Assembly: GCF_001269385.1 (NCBI RefSeq)
Contig: NZ_CXOO01000031.1
Coordinates: 1 to 64,000 of the forward strand
DNA length: 64,000 nucleotides
From: Limnohabitans sp. DM1
GTDB lineage: Bacteria > Pseudomonadota > Gammaproteobacteria > Burkholderiales > Burkholderiaceae_C
Reading direction: 5' to 3'
A program made the translations under genes and the position numbers. Numbering within the stretch: the stretch's first letter is position 1; each line of letters starts with the position of its first letter. Below the pieces are notes generated by a model, which worked only from the letters and a program-made list of their open reading frames with translations, was not told the origin of the DNA and made no database searches. Shown here in pieces: positions 19,896-28,998 of the stretch.

Positions 19896-20630
19896 TCAAC
19901 ACTTGATACCTGCGTGCAAGGCTACCACCCCGGCCGACAAGTTATGAAAGTCCACATGGGCAAAACCGCTATTTTTCATAAGGGTTTTCAATTCCTCTTG
20001 ACCGGGGTGCATGCGGATGGATTCAGCCAGGTATCGGTAACTGTCAGCATCACCCGCGACCAGTTGCCCCATGTGGGGCAGGACCTTGAAGCTGTACCAG
20101 TCATATATTTTCTCGAGGGGCTTGGCCACTTTGGAAAACTCCAAAACCAATAATTTCCCCCCTGGCTTGAGTACGCGGCACATTTCCTTGAGGGCAATAT
20201 CCTTGTGCGTCATGTTTCTCAGACCAAAGGCAACACTGACCACATTGAAATGCTGGTCCGGAAACGGCAACTTTTCAGCATCACAAACCAGTGTGGGGAG
20301 CACCAAACCGTGATTGATCAGGCGGTCGCGCCCGGTGGACAACATGGCTTCATTGATGTCGGTGTGCACCACGCGACCCGAGGCACCTACTTTTTTGGCA
20401 AAGGCCATCGACAAATCGCCCGTGCCCCCTGCGATGTCCAGGACTTGATCGCCCTCCTTCAGATTGGCCACCTGCACGGTGTAAGCCTTCCACACGCGGT
20501 GCAAACCCATGGACATCAGGTCGTTCATCACGTCGTATTTGGACGCAACCGAATCAAACACACCACGGACGTGTTTGGCTTTTTCTTTTTCGTCGACGGT
20601 CTTGAAACCGAAATGGGTGGTATTGGTCAT
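19896..20630 (-). CDS. ubiE: Ubiquinone/menaquinone C-methyltransferase UbiE
   Basis: This class I SAM methyltransferase has the UbiE signatures [17 protein letters not shown] and [14 protein letters not shown] (SAM motif I), [20 protein letters not shown] and a C-terminal [20 protein letters not shown]. It methylates the quinone ring in ubiquinone synthesis. The start at 20630 (MTNTTHFGF) gives 244 residues and matches homologues; ATGs at 20639 and 20702 are in frame, and none has a clear ribosome site. Confidence 0.94.
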   Translation of the reverse strand: MTNTTHFGFKTVDEKEKAKHVRGVFDSVASKYDVMNDLMSMGLHRVWKAYTVQVANLKEGDQVLDIAGGTGDLSMAFAKKVGASGRVVHTDINEAMLSTGRDRLINHGLVLPTLVCDAEKLPFPDQHFNVVSVAFGLRNMTHKDIALKEMCRVLKPGGKLLVLEFSKVAKPLEKIYDWYSFKVLPHMGQLVAGDADSYRYLAESIRMHPGQEELKTLMKNSGFAHVDFHNLSAGVVALHAGIKC

Positions 20631-20743
20631 AGCCGGCATTGTAGAAGGCTGCCTTGAAAACCCTTCATGTTGCTGTTCGGGATGCACTCGTGTTTCATTC
20701 ACGCTTGCATTTCAGGAATGCGCAAGTTGGATTTCGACAGCTC

Positions 20744-21190
20744 TCAAAGGTGTGAACGCGCCCACTGCGCAATGTCAGCAGCCGAGCGAAAAGCGCCAGC
20801 CTGACCGGCAACCTCTTTGCCGTTCACAAACAAGGCGAGCGTGGGGATGCTGCGGATATTGAAACGAGCAGCAAGGGCCTGCGCTTCTTCGGTGTTGAGC
20901 TTGGCGAGCCGGACATGGGGCTCCAAAAGACCCGCCGCTTGCTCGAACGCCGGGGCCATCATGCGACACGGCCCACACCATGGCGCCCAGAAATCCACCA
21001 GCACGGGAATCTGGTTGCGGCCAATGTGGCGGTCAAAACTGGTGGCGTCCAGCGCCAGCGGCTGCCCGCTAAAAAGTGCTTGGTGACATTGCCCACATTC
21101 GGGTGATTTGTCCTGATCAGCCACACGCACCCGGTTGGTGGTGTGGCAATGAGGACAAACAATGTGCAAACTCTCGGCAGAAGTGGTCAT
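20744..21190 (-). CDS. trxC: Thioredoxin 2 (TrxC type)
   Basis: This 148-residue protein has an N-terminal zinc-binding region with two CxxC pairs (CPHC and CGQC) and a thioredoxin fold with the active site WAPWCGPCRM. The extra zinc domain separates TrxC from TrxA. It is a cytoplasmic disulfide reductase, often tied to oxidative stress. No OxyR-type site was identified. Confidence 0.93.
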   Translation of the reverse strand: MTTSAESLHIVCPHCHTTNRVRVADQDKSPECGQCHQALFSGQPLALDATSFDRHIGRNQIPVLVDFWAPWCGPCRMMAPAFEQAAGLLEPHVRLAKLNTEEAQALAARFNIRSIPTLALFVNGKEVAGQAGAFRSAADIAQWARSHL

Positions 21191-21325
21191 GTCATTCCTT
21201 CATGGGTATGAAGAAACACGTGGGGGTCATCTTCAGCGCTTCAAGGGCCAGTAGTCAGGGCCATCACCGCCCAAGAATGACATGGCTCGGGCCAGCGACA
21301 CAGCAAGCGCCGCAGATTCAATCAA

Positions 21326-21580
21326 TCAACGGGGGTTGCGTGGCGCCATCGGGGGGCGGCCAGCCAGGTGACGGAAGCTGATGCGACCCTTGCTCAGGTC
21401 ATAGGGCGACAACTCCAGCGTCACGCGGTCACCCGCCAAAATGCGGATGTGGTTCTTGCGCATCTTGCCTGCGGAATAAGCAATCAATTGGTGGCCGTTG
21501 TCCAAGGTCACGCGAAAACGGGTGTCGGGCAACACCTCGTTGACCACGCCCATCAGTTCAATCAGTTCTTCTTTAGCCAT
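21326..21580 (-). CDS. infA: Translation initiation factor IF-1
   Basis: This 84-residue S1/OB-fold protein has the IF-1 core [20 protein letters not shown] and [15 protein letters not shown], with a basic Pro/Arg C-terminal tail. Burkholderiales often carry two IF-1 genes, one in the ribosomal protein operon and a separate copy. The position here, next to trxC and far from ribosomal proteins, together with the extended tail, suggests the second type. Confidence 0.92.
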   Translation of the reverse strand: MAKEELIELMGVVNEVLPDTRFRVTLDNGHQLIAYSAGKMRKNHIRILAGDRVTLELSPYDLSKGRISFRHLAGRPPMAPRNPR

Positions 21581-21594
21581 TTAACACGTCTTTC

Positions 21595-21846
21595 TCAAAA
21601 CAGAATCGGTTTGGTTGTCTGGCGCTCCACCCAAAGCACGCCTTCATCGAGGGCGTACTGGCTGGCAGCGGCAGGTGTTGCAAATTCGGGCACAAACCGC
21701 ATCACGCGGTCGGTGCTGGCGCTGCCGTGGCCACTGGCCACCGACACTTGCGCGCCATAAGCGCCATTGGGCAAAGCCCGGGAGCAAGGTTCAATACGGT
21801 ACTTGCCCATCGAAATGGGCTTGTGAAAACAATGGTGAATCGACAT
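21595..21846 (-). CDS. Small conserved-looking protein upstream of infA, unknown function
   Basis: This 83-residue protein ends 14 bases before infA on the same strand, so the two are probably co-transcribed. It has a compact mixed fold (YRIEPCSRALPNGAYGAQVS; DRVMRFVPEFATPAAASQYA) and no signal peptide. I do not recognise a named family, though the pattern looks like a real small domain. An internal ATG at 21810 (MGKYRIEP) is an alternative start. Confidence 0.6.
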   Translation of the reverse strand: MSIHHCFHKPISMGKYRIEPCSRALPNGAYGAQVSVASGHGSASTDRVMRFVPEFATPAAASQYALDEGVLWVERQTTKPILF

Positions 21847-22186
21847 GGATTTTAACTAATGGAGTTCTTGCCGTTTTTACTGCCTCTTTGGGGGCGGCTT
21901 GGCGGCTCGGTTTTGGCATGTCCCGGTGCCAAAAAACGCCTCCATATGAACGCCAAGACAGGCGGATCACACAACGTCACCGTGCAGAGGTGAGCGAAAA
22001 GGAAGCAAAAAATCGTCTGAGCCCAGCTCTTGAAAAGCATGGCGGGCGATGAGCACAGTGGAGGACAAGACTGGCACCCCTCTGCCGGGATGCGCTATCG
22101 GCTCAGCAAGAGCAAGATGGGCATAAGTCGCCAATGGCGTGATGCACTGTAACACAGTTCGCAATTTTGATACTTTCACCCAAGAC
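21847..22186. other. Intergenic region without a supported gene; contains a palindrome
   Basis: These 340 bases separate the DUF2905 gene from the infA-side small gene. Short open frames exist but none has a ribosome site plus recognisable sequence. A palindrome at 21911-21934 (TTTTGGCA and TGCCAAAA around an 8-base centre) is the clearest structure. It lies about 65 bases upstream of the small gene at 21846 and could be an operator; it lacks the T-run of a terminator. Confidence 0.5.
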
Positions 22187-22381
22187 TCACAGCCACTTGG
22201 CCACCAAGCTGGCCAGCATGCTCAAAAGCAAGGTACTGGTGATGGGCAAAAACCATTCACGACGAAACAGCCTGAACCGGAAGTCGCCGGGCAATCGCCC
22301 AAAACCCAACTTTTGCAGCCACGGCTGCAGACCGCTGAACACAATCAAAATCAGAAACACCACAATCAGCCAACGCAACAT
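22187..22381 (-). CDS. DUF2905 small membrane protein
   Basis: This 64-residue protein starts MLRWLIVVFLILIVFSGLQP and matches DUF2905: one N-terminal helix, a central LGFGRLPGDFRFR segment and a second C-terminal helix. The ATG at 22381 has AAGGA 6 bases upstream. It lies 19 bases after the midA-like gene on the same strand. Function unknown. Confidence 0.85.
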   Translation of the reverse strand: MLRWLIVVFLILIVFSGLQPWLQKLGFGRLPGDFRFRLFRREWFLPITSTLLLSMLASLVAKWL

Positions 22382-22400
22382 ACCGTTCCTTCCAAAGTGT

Positions 22401-23504
22401 TCAGAGACGGTGCGATCGGTCACCCCGGGCAAAGCCCAAGGCCGATCCATCGGCCGATGTGGAAAACCCGATCACCTTGAACAGCTCGCCCATTTCATGC
22501 TCGTTGATCAGGCGCTGGGCTTGGCTGCGCTCGGCCAAGCTGGCGGCAGCCATGCGCTCTGCCAGACCCAGATTCAGCAAAAACCAGGCTTGGCTGGTGT
22601 AGCCCAGCACATTCAAACCGGCGTTTTGACCAGCCAAGGCCACCCCGGTGAAGTTGACATGTGCGGTGATGTCTTTTTGGCCCACTGCCACCAAGGGGTT
22701 GTCGTCGGCCTGGTGCAATTGGTGGCACATGACGGTGCCCATGTGGCGCTGCGGGTGAAAGTATTCAGCCTCAGGAAAACCGTAATCCAAAAAGAAGGCC
22801 GCCCCGCCCCGCCCGGCCAGCAGCCGCTCAGCCAGGCTGGCCACAAAGGCCTCGGCCTGGGGGTGGATTTCGGTCAGGTAATCGTGCTCGCCGTCGATCT
22901 CGACGGGCGGGCGCAAGTCGGTGACCCGGTCTTGCCAAGCGAATTCTTCACCAGTGCTGACCACCCCGCGCTCGTGCCAGATGCCCTGCGTGCGCTGCAG
23001 CAGCTGCACCGGCATGGCGTCCAGCACCTCGTTGCCCACCACCACGCCCTCGATGGCGTCGGGCCAGGCGTCCAGCCAACGCACTTTGTCGGCATGTTTG
23101 AGCAAAGTGTCAGCCTGACGGGCGCGCAAAGTGCCCGACAAATCGATGATGGTGTAACGCTTCACGGCGTCGCCCAGACTGTCCAGTAATTGCAAGGCCA
23201 GGACTCCGGTGCCCGCACCAAACTCCCAGACTTCATCCGTGCCTGTGGCCGCCAGTGCCTCTTTCACCTGCACCGCCAGGGTCTGGCCAAACAGGGGCGA
23301 CATGCCCGGCGCGGTCACGAAATCGCTGCCTGAAGCGGGCATGGCGCCGAACTTTTGCAGGGCGTTGGTGTAGTACCCAAAGCCCGGCTCGTACAAGGCC
23401 ATGGCCATGAAACGGTCAAAACCGATCCAGCCCCCCGCCTGGGCGATGGCCTGGTGGATAAGTGGGGTCAGCTCGAAAGGGGGATGGGGATTTGGCTTGG
23501 ACAC
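22401..23504 (-). CDS. MidA/NDUFAF7-like SAM-dependent methyltransferase
   Basis: This COG1565-type arginine methyltransferase-like protein is about 367 residues from a GTG at 23504. It has the family motifs GWIGFDRFMAMALYEPGFGYY, the SAM loop VWEFGAGTGVLALQLL, VVGNEVLDAMPV and FFLDYGFPEAEYFHP. Eukaryotic NDUFAF7 methylates a complex I subunit; the bacterial role is less clear. The start is uncertain: an in-frame ATG at 23618 would add 38 non-conserved residues and leave only 17 bases to the divergent folM-like gene. Confidence 0.87.
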   Translation of the reverse strand: MSKPNPHPPFELTPLIHQAIAQAGGWIGFDRFMAMALYEPGFGYYTNALQKFGAMPASGSDFVTAPGMSPLFGQTLAVQVKEALAATGTDEVWEFGAGTGVLALQLLDSLGDAVKRYTIIDLSGTLRARQADTLLKHADKVRWLDAWPDAIEGVVVGNEVLDAMPVQLLQRTQGIWHERGVVSTGEEFAWQDRVTDLRPPVEIDGEHDYLTEIHPQAEAFVASLAERLLAGRGGAAFFLDYGFPEAEYFHPQRHMGTVMCHQLHQADDNPLVAVGQKDITAHVNFTGVALAGQNAGLNVLGYTSQAWFLLNLGLAERMAAASLAERSQAQRLINEHEMGELFKVIGFSTSADGSALGFARGDRSHRL

Positions 23505-23635
23505 TCGGCGATTGTCGCCGAAGGCGTACGGGGGTTTGCCGGGGTGCCGGGGGCCCAATCCATGGCTTGCCCGATAATTCAGCCCTTTGTCAACTTGGAT
23601 GTTCCTGCGCAGCCCCATCTGCCCAGCCCCCCTTC

Positions 23636-24409
23636 ATGAAACAAGTTCTGGTCACCGGAGGCGCTCACCGCCTGGGCGCAGAGATCGTTCGCCAATTCGC
23701 AGCGGCGGGCTGGCGCGTGTGGTGCCATTACCAACGCTCCGCAGCTGCGGCGCAGGCCTTGCAGGCCGAGCTGCAGTCGCAGGGCGCCAATGTCGAACTG
23801 GTGCAGGCCGATCTGGCGCAAAGTGCCGAGGTTGAACGCATGGTGGCCCACATCGCGCAAGCCACAGGGCCGCTGGACTGCCTGGTGAACAACGCCTCGC
23901 TGTTCGAGCCGGACGAGGGGACCGACATGGATTTACCCGGCGCGCGCTTGCAACTCGAAGTGAATTTGATCGCGCCCATGCTCTTGGCCTCGCTGATGGC
24001 CCAGCAGGCCGCGCCCAAGGCCACGCCCGGCCAGCGCAGCGTGGTCCACATCCTGGACCAGAAGGTGTTCAACCTGAACCCGGACTATTTTTCTTACACC
24101 GTGTCCAAACTGGCGCTGGAGCGCGCCGTGGCCTTGCAGGCCCAAGCTCTGGCCCCCTTGCGCGTGTGCGGCGTGGCGCCAGGCCTGATGTTTTTGAGCG
24201 GCCCGCAAACCCAAGAGAACTTTGACCGCAACAGCCGCGTGAACCTGCTGAGCGAGCCGATCGACCCGGCGCAGGTGGCGGCCACCTGCCTGTTTTTGGC
24301 ACAAAACCCCTGTATCACGGGCACCACGGTGTGTGTGGACAACGGCCAGCACCTGGTGCCTTTGGCGCGCGACGTGATGTTTTTGGGTGAACCGAAAGAC
24401 CCTGCATGA
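23636..24409 (+). CDS. FolM-like pteridine reductase (SDR family)
   Basis: This 257-residue short-chain dehydrogenase has the nucleotide motif TGGAHRLGAE, the NNAS motif, catalytic YTVSK and a Pro-Gly exit motif (VAPGLM). The TGGAHRLG start and the two folB genes that directly follow point to a dihydromonapterin/dihydrofolate reductase of the FolM/PTR1 type. It overlaps the first folB by 4 bases. Confidence 0.82.
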   Translation: MKQVLVTGGAHRLGAEIVRQFAAAGWRVWCHYQRSAAAAQALQAELQSQGANVELVQADLAQSAEVERMVAHIAQATGPLDCLVNNASLFEPDEGTDMDLPGARLQLEVNLIAPMLLASLMAQQAAPKATPGQRSVVHILDQKVFNLNPDYFSYTVSKLALERAVALQAQALAPLRVCGVAPGLMFLSGPQTQENFDRNSRVNLLSEPIDPAQVAATCLFLAQNPCITGTTVCVDNGQHLVPLARDVMFLGEPKDPA

Positions 24410-24801
24410 GCGAGCTGATGACCGATTTGGCGCTGAACTGCCGACGCCTGTTTTTGCGCAACCACACGGTGGATGTTCGCATTGGTGCGCACGACTTTGA
24501 AAAGCTAGGCCCCCAGCGCATCGTGTTCAATGTGGAACTGTTCGTGCCCTACAGCGCGTCCACCCCCACGCAGGACGACCTGGCCGAGGTGGTGGACTAC
24601 GACTTCATCCGTGAGGTGATTGCGCGCCGGGTAGCCCAAGGCCACATCGTGTTGCAAGAGACTTTGTGCGACGACCTGATGCGCGAGCTGATCGCCCACC
24701 CGCAGGTGCAGGCGGTGCGCCTGTCCAGCTGCAAACCCGATGTGTACCCGGACTGCGAAGCGGTTGGGGTTGAAATTTTCCAGATTAAATCTCCGACATG
24801 A
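24406..24801 (+). CDS. folB: Dihydroneopterin aldolase-like protein, paralogue 1
   Basis: This 131-residue FolB-fold protein has the usual elements: IGAHDFEKLGPQ with the substrate-binding Glu, the VVDYDFIREVI segment with the conserved Tyr and the catalytic-Lys region (SSCKPDVYPDCEAVGVEI). FolB converts dihydroneopterin to 6-hydroxymethyl-dihydropterin and glycolaldehyde. It is coupled by 4-base overlaps to folM before it and to a second folB-like gene after it. Confidence 0.85.
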   Translation: MSELMTDLALNCRRLFLRNHTVDVRIGAHDFEKLGPQRIVFNVELFVPYSASTPTQDDLAEVVDYDFIREVIARRVAQGHIVLQETLCDDLMRELIAHPQVQAVRLSSCKPDVYPDCEAVGVEIFQIKSPT

Positions 24802-25169
24802 AAACCCCAGCCGGACACCAAACCCTGGAGCTGACCGGTTTGCGCTTTGACGCGAACCTGGGCATCCTGGAACATGAAAAAATCGACCCCCAGCCGATCC
24901 AGGTCGATGCCGAGCTGAACCTGGGTACGCAGCCCCTGCTGCCCAGCGACGACGACATCCACCATGTGCTGGACTACCGCAAGGTGCGCAAGATCATCAT
25001 CGATGAGTGCACCGCCGAGCACATCAACCTGCTCGAAACCATGATCGGCAAACTCTCGAACCGCCTGATGCAACTGCCCGGCGTGTTGGGCGTGCGCGTC
25101 AAGATTGCCAAACTTGAAATTTTTGAAGACTGCGAAGTGGCCATTCGCATGGAAACCGGACAGTGGTGA
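24798..25169 (+). CDS. folB: Dihydroneopterin aldolase-like protein, paralogue 2
   Basis: This second, clearly diverged FolB-fold protein (123 residues) has [48 protein letters not shown] and [18 protein letters not shown] with the expected Lys. A tandem pair suggests either a specialised epimerase/aldolase split, as for FolX and FolB in E. coli, or subunits of one enzyme. Sequence alone does not say which is the main aldolase. Confidence 0.83.
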   Translation: MKTPAGHQTLELTGLRFDANLGILEHEKIDPQPIQVDAELNLGTQPLLPSDDDIHHVLDYRKVRKIIIDECTAEHINLLETMIGKLSNRLMQLPGVLGVRVKIAKLEIFEDCEVAIRMETGQW

Positions 25170-25174
25170 ACCTT

Positions 25175-26113
25175 ATGAACACAGACACAGAAGCCGACAA
25201 CGCCTGGGTACAAGCACAAGCCGAATCAGAGGCTGCCAAAGCCATCAAGATCGAACGCGAAACCCACAAGCTTGAAAAACGCCTGTGCCGCCAAATGGGC
25301 CAAGCCATCAGCGACTTCAACCTGATCGAAGCGGGCGACCGCATCATGGTCTGCATGTCGGGCGGCAAAGACAGCTACGGCATGCTCGACATCTTGCTCA
25401 AGATGAAGGCCCGCGCCCCGGTGGACTTTGAACTGGTGGCGGTCAACCTGGACCAAAAGCAGCCGGGTTTCCCGGACCACATCCTGCCCGCTTACCTCAA
25501 AGAGCTGGGCGTGGAGTTCCACATCGAGACGCAAGACACGTATTCGATCGTGAAGGACAAGATTCCCGAAGGCAAGACCATGTGCAGCCTGTGCTCGCGC
25601 CTGCGCCGGGGCATTTTGTACCGCGTGGCACGGGAGCTCAAGTGCAACAAGCTCGCGCTCGGCCACCACCGCGACGACATGCTGCAGACCTTCTTTTTGA
25701 ACATGTTTTTTGGCGGCAAGCTCAAGGGCATGCCCCCGAAGCTGGTCAGCGACAACGGCGAGTTCATGGTGATCCGCCCGCTGGCCTATGTGGCCGAAAC
25801 CGACCTCATCCGTTGGGCAGAGCACCGACAGTTCCCCATCATCCCGTGCACCCTGTGTGGCAGCCAGGAAAACCTGCAACGCCTGCAGGTGGGCAACATG
25901 CTGCGCGAGTGGCAAAAGAAGCACCCTGGCCGGATTGAAAACATGTTCTCGGCTTTGCAAAATGTGGTGCCCTCGCATTTGATGGACGCCAAGCTGCACG
26001 GCTTCAAGGACCTGAAAATCACAGGCATCGAGTCAGACGACGGCGACAAAGCCTTTGACGAGGAAGAGTTCAAGGAGCCCTCTTTGCCAGGCATCCAGGT
26101 CATCTCGATGTAA
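25175..26113 (+). CDS. ttcA: tRNA 2-thiocytidine synthetase TtcA
   Basis: This 312-residue protein thiolates cytidine 32 of tRNAs. It has the PP-loop ATP motif ([11 protein letters not shown]) and the two CxxC pairs that hold the Fe-S cluster ([11 protein letters not shown] and [13 protein letters not shown]). The ATG at 25175 was preferred to a GTG at 25163 that lies inside the upstream gene. Confidence 0.95.
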   Translation: MNTDTEADNAWVQAQAESEAAKAIKIERETHKLEKRLCRQMGQAISDFNLIEAGDRIMVCMSGGKDSYGMLDILLKMKARAPVDFELVAVNLDQKQPGFPDHILPAYLKELGVEFHIETQDTYSIVKDKIPEGKTMCSLCSRLRRGILYRVARELKCNKLALGHHRDDMLQTFFLNMFFGGKLKGMPPKLVSDNGEFMVIRPLAYVAETDLIRWAEHRQFPIIPCTLCGSQENLQRLQVGNMLREWQKKHPGRIENMFSALQNVVPSHLMDAKLHGFKDLKITGIESDDGDKAFDEEEFKEPSLPGIQVISM

Positions 26114-26130
26114 ACCCAAGGAGACCCAGC

Positions 26131-26772
26131 ATGCGCCAAGTCACACCGCAATTCACGCGACGGATTTCATGGACCCTGGCCGCATTGGCCCTGACGCTTT
26201 TGACAGGCTGCGCCTCGATGCGCCTGATCGACAGCGATGTGGTCTCTGTAGCCGCCGTGCCGCCCGGCATGAGTTTGCAGGGGGCCAAATACCGCTTTGA
26301 GCGCCTGCCCTCGCAAGTGCACAACCCTGAAGCCGGTTTGGCAGAGCAACAAGCACAGGCCGCCATGGCGGCTGTGGGTTTGGTGCGTGATGACGCCGCC
26401 GCCAGCCTTAGCGTGATGGTGGGCTTCAGCGGCACGCAGTACCTGGCAGACCCTTGGGGCCGCCCATTGGGTCCGGGCTGGACGCCTTACGGCAGCATCG
26501 CCATCGGATCAGGCTTTGGCGGGGGCTTTGGTTCGCACATCGGTCTGGGCATGGGCATGCGCTTTCCGCCGCCCACGCATTACCGCCGTGAAGTCAGCGT
26601 CGTCATGCGCGACCTGAAATCAGGCCAGGTGGTCTATGAAACCCGCGCCAGCCACGCCGGCCCCTGGAGCGACAGCGTGCCGATTTTTGCCACCTTGTTT
26701 CAGGCTGCACTGGCCAACTTTCCCTACCCGCCCGCAGGCCCACGCCGGGTCAACATCGAACTGCCGCGCTGA
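26131..26772 (+). CDS. DUF4136 lipoprotein
   Basis: This 213-residue protein has a lipoprotein signal (ALALTLLTGCAS, lipidated Cys 27) and a DUF4136-type periplasmic domain (YRFERLPS, RREVSVVMRDLKSGQVVYET). The Gly-rich central loop (GSIAIGSGFGGGFGSHIGLG) is typical. A good ribosome site (AAGGAG) precedes the ATG. Function unknown; probably outer-membrane anchored. Confidence 0.85.
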   Translation: MRQVTPQFTRRISWTLAALALTLLTGCASMRLIDSDVVSVAAVPPGMSLQGAKYRFERLPSQVHNPEAGLAEQQAQAAMAAVGLVRDDAAASLSVMVGFSGTQYLADPWGRPLGPGWTPYGSIAIGSGFGGGFGSHIGLGMGMRFPPPTHYRREVSVVMRDLKSGQVVYETRASHAGPWSDSVPIFATLFQAALANFPYPPAGPRRVNIELPR

Positions 26773-26796
26773 AGCGCTGCCCTCCCCCAAGAATTC

Positions 26797-27441
26797 ATGG
26801 AACCCACCCGCATTCTGGCGATTCGCCACGGCGAAACCACCTGGAACGTCGACACCCGCCTGCAAGGCCATCTGGACATCCCGCTCAACGAAGTGGGCAT
26901 GCGCCAAGCGCAGCATCTGGCCCAAGCACTGGTGCAGCAAGACGCCATTGATGCGATTTATGCCAGCGACCTGTCGCGCGCCCACACCACCGCCCACGCC
27001 ATAGCACAGGCCTTAGGTCATAGCGTGAACACGCACCCTGGTTTGCGCGAACGCCACTTTGGTGCATTTCAGGGCCGCACCTTTGCCGAGATCGAAGCTG
27101 AGCTGCCCGAGCAGGCCTGGCACTGGCGCAAACGCACCCCCGACTGGACGCCCCCCGAAGGTGGCGAATCATTGCAGATGCTGCGCGAACGCATCGTCAA
27201 CACCGTGAACGAACTGGCCGCACGCCACCCCGGCGAGCAAATCGTGATGGTGGCGCACGGCGGGGTTCTGGACATCCTGTACCGCGCCGCCACCCGGCTG
27301 GAATTGCAAGCGCCGCGCACCTGGCAACTGACCAACACCGCCGTCAACCGGCTGTTGTGGACGCCGCAAGGCTTGTCGATGGTGGGCTGGGGCGATACCT
27401 CCCACCTGGATGCCCTGGGCAAGGAAGAAACCATCACCTGA
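26797..27441 (+). CDS. Histidine phosphatase family protein (GpmB-like)
   Basis: This 214-residue protein has the phosphohistidine motif RHGETTWN near the N-terminus, ASDLSRAHTTA, LRERHFGAFQGR and the second catalytic region MVAHGGVLDIL. It is either a cofactor-independent-style sugar phosphatase or a phosphoglycerate mutase-like enzyme; the branch cannot be fixed by eye. It starts 24 bases after the DUF4136 gene. Confidence 0.88.
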   Translation: MEPTRILAIRHGETTWNVDTRLQGHLDIPLNEVGMRQAQHLAQALVQQDAIDAIYASDLSRAHTTAHAIAQALGHSVNTHPGLRERHFGAFQGRTFAEIEAELPEQAWHWRKRTPDWTPPEGGESLQMLRERIVNTVNELAARHPGEQIVMVAHGGVLDILYRAATRLELQAPRTWQLTNTAVNRLLWTPQGLSMVGWGDTSHLDALGKEETIT

Positions 27442-27525
27442 GGGCTTCGTGTTGCGCAGCGCTCAACACCTTCTTGCCATCCAGTTCCCCAGCTTGTCAC
27501 GGCAAGGGGAGCCTTCCTCAACCGT

Positions 27526-28566
27526 TCATGGGCCGGACAGGTCAGCCATTGGGTCGACTGCTGGCGGTGCCCAACGGTTGATCAGCGCCACCAGCGACAG
27601 CATGACTGGCACCTCGACGAGCACACCGACCACGGTAGCCAGGGCTGCGCCCGAGTGCAGGCCAAACAGCGAGATGGCCACCGCCACCGCCAGTTCAAAA
27701 AAATTCGACGTGCCGATCAAGCAAGCGGGCCCCGCCACGCTGTGTGGCAGTTTGAGCCAACGAGCGCCCCACCAGGCGATGAAGAAAATGCCATAGGTCT
27801 GCAGCACCAGAGGCAGGGCAATCATCACGATAACGAGCGGCTTGTCCACGATGGTGGGTGCCTGAAAGCCAAACAACAAGACCACGGTGGCGATCAAGCC
27901 CGTGACCGACCACGGCTTGAGCTGGGCCATGCGCTGCTGCAAGTGTTCAGCCCCGCGAGAGAGCCATAGGCGGCGGCACAGCATGCCTGCGGCCAGCGGC
28001 AAAACCACATACAAAACGGTGGAGAGCACCAGGGTTTCCCAGGGCACGGTCACATCGGTCACCCCCAGCAAAAAAGCCGCAATGGGCGCAAAGGCCACCA
28101 CCATGACCAAGTCGTTCACCGAGACCTGCACCAAGGTGTAGCTGGCATCACCCTTGACCAGCTGGCTCCACACAAACACCATGGCGGTGCAAGGCGCCAC
28201 GCCCAGCAAGATCATGCCAGCGATGTATTCTTGGGCCGATTGCGGATCGACCCAGGGCGCAAAGAAGTATTGAAAAAACAGCACACCCAAAGCGGCCATG
28301 GTGAAAGGCTTGATGAGCCAGTTGACCACCAGCGTGAGCAGCAGGCCTTGCGGCTTTTGGCTCACCTCTTTCACGGCGTTCCAGTCGATCTGCACCATCA
28401 TCGGGAAAATCATCACCCAGATGAGCACCGCCACCACCAAGTTGACGTGTGCAAATTCCAAGAGGGCCACCGCTTGAAACAAGCCAGGCACCAGCAGACC
28501 CAAACCCGCCCCGGCAGCTATGCCCAAAGCCACCCAAATCGACAAGAAGCGTTCAAATATTCCCAT
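27526..28566 (-). CDS. acr3: ACR3-family arsenite efflux transporter
   Basis: This 346-residue inner-membrane protein has about ten helices and the ACR3 features: the conserved Cys in [15 protein letters not shown] (helix 4), [12 protein letters not shown] and the [13 protein letters not shown] region with the conserved Glu. It exports As(III), possibly also Sb(III). It is the last gene of the GAPDH-arsJ-arsR-acr3 operon, 72 bases after arsR. Confidence 0.95.
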   Translation of the reverse strand: MGIFERFLSIWVALGIAAGAGLGLLVPGLFQAVALLEFAHVNLVVAVLIWVMIFPMMVQIDWNAVKEVSQKPQGLLLTLVVNWLIKPFTMAALGVLFFQYFFAPWVDPQSAQEYIAGMILLGVAPCTAMVFVWSQLVKGDASYTLVQVSVNDLVMVVAFAPIAAFLLGVTDVTVPWETLVLSTVLYVVLPLAAGMLCRRLWLSRGAEHLQQRMAQLKPWSVTGLIATVVLLFGFQAPTIVDKPLVIVMIALPLVLQTYGIFFIAWWGARWLKLPHSVAGPACLIGTSNFFELAVAVAISLFGLHSGAALATVVGVLVEVPVMLSLVALINRWAPPAVDPMADLSGP

Positions 28567-28638
28567 GTCCTGTTTGTACCCTATCCCTGCGCCGTCCTTT
28601 GGAATGGATGAGCTGCATGGGCGTGTCGATGGGCAGGC

Positions 28639-28998
28639 TCAGCAGCGACCGGGCTCGCAAGCCAGATTGAGCACATCACCGCAGGGCACGCCCTGGCAGC
28701 AATGCGCCATTAAAAAGTCCATCAGGCTTTGCATGGCACCCAGGTCGGCGCGGTAGCGCAAAAAACGGCCCTCGCGCTGCACGCTGACCAAGGCCGCGTG
28801 GTGCAGTTCTTTGAGGTGAAACGACAGCGTGTTGGCTGGAATGTCGAGCGCTGCAGACAGCTGCCCGGGTTGAATGCCCTCTGGCCCCGTGCCCACGATG
28901 GCGCGAAACACCTTCAGGCGCGAGCTTTGCGCCAAAGCCGCCAAGGCCTTGACGGCCACGTCCTCGTCCATGACGCTGAACAAAGAAACGGGGTTCAT
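28639..28998 (-). CDS. arsR: ArsR-family arsenic-responsive repressor
   Basis: This 119-residue winged-helix repressor has the ArsR DNA-binding region (about 40-75; LSAALDIPANTLSFHLKEL) and five C-terminal cysteines: C100, C101, C106, C114 and C119 (HCCQGVPCG plus a tail). It lacks the classic ELCVCDL helix-3 metal site of E. coli ArsR, so As(III) is probably sensed by the C-terminal thiols, as in the Acidithiobacillus type. Its ATG overlaps the arsJ stop by 4 bases; the longer frame to 29118 is rejected for that reason. Confidence 0.93.
   Translation of the reverse strand: MNPVSLFSVMDEDVAVKALAALAQSSRLKVFRAIVGTGPEGIQPGQLSAALDIPANTLSFHLKELHHAALVSVQREGRFLRYRADLGAMQSLMDFLMAHCCQGVPCGDVLNLACEPGRC

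Noticed and set aside
21911-21934. Palindrome with TTGGCA as a sigma-54 promoter or terminator
   Set aside because: The GG-to-GC spacing is one base off the sigma-54 pattern, and there is no T-run after the stem; kept only as a possible operator.
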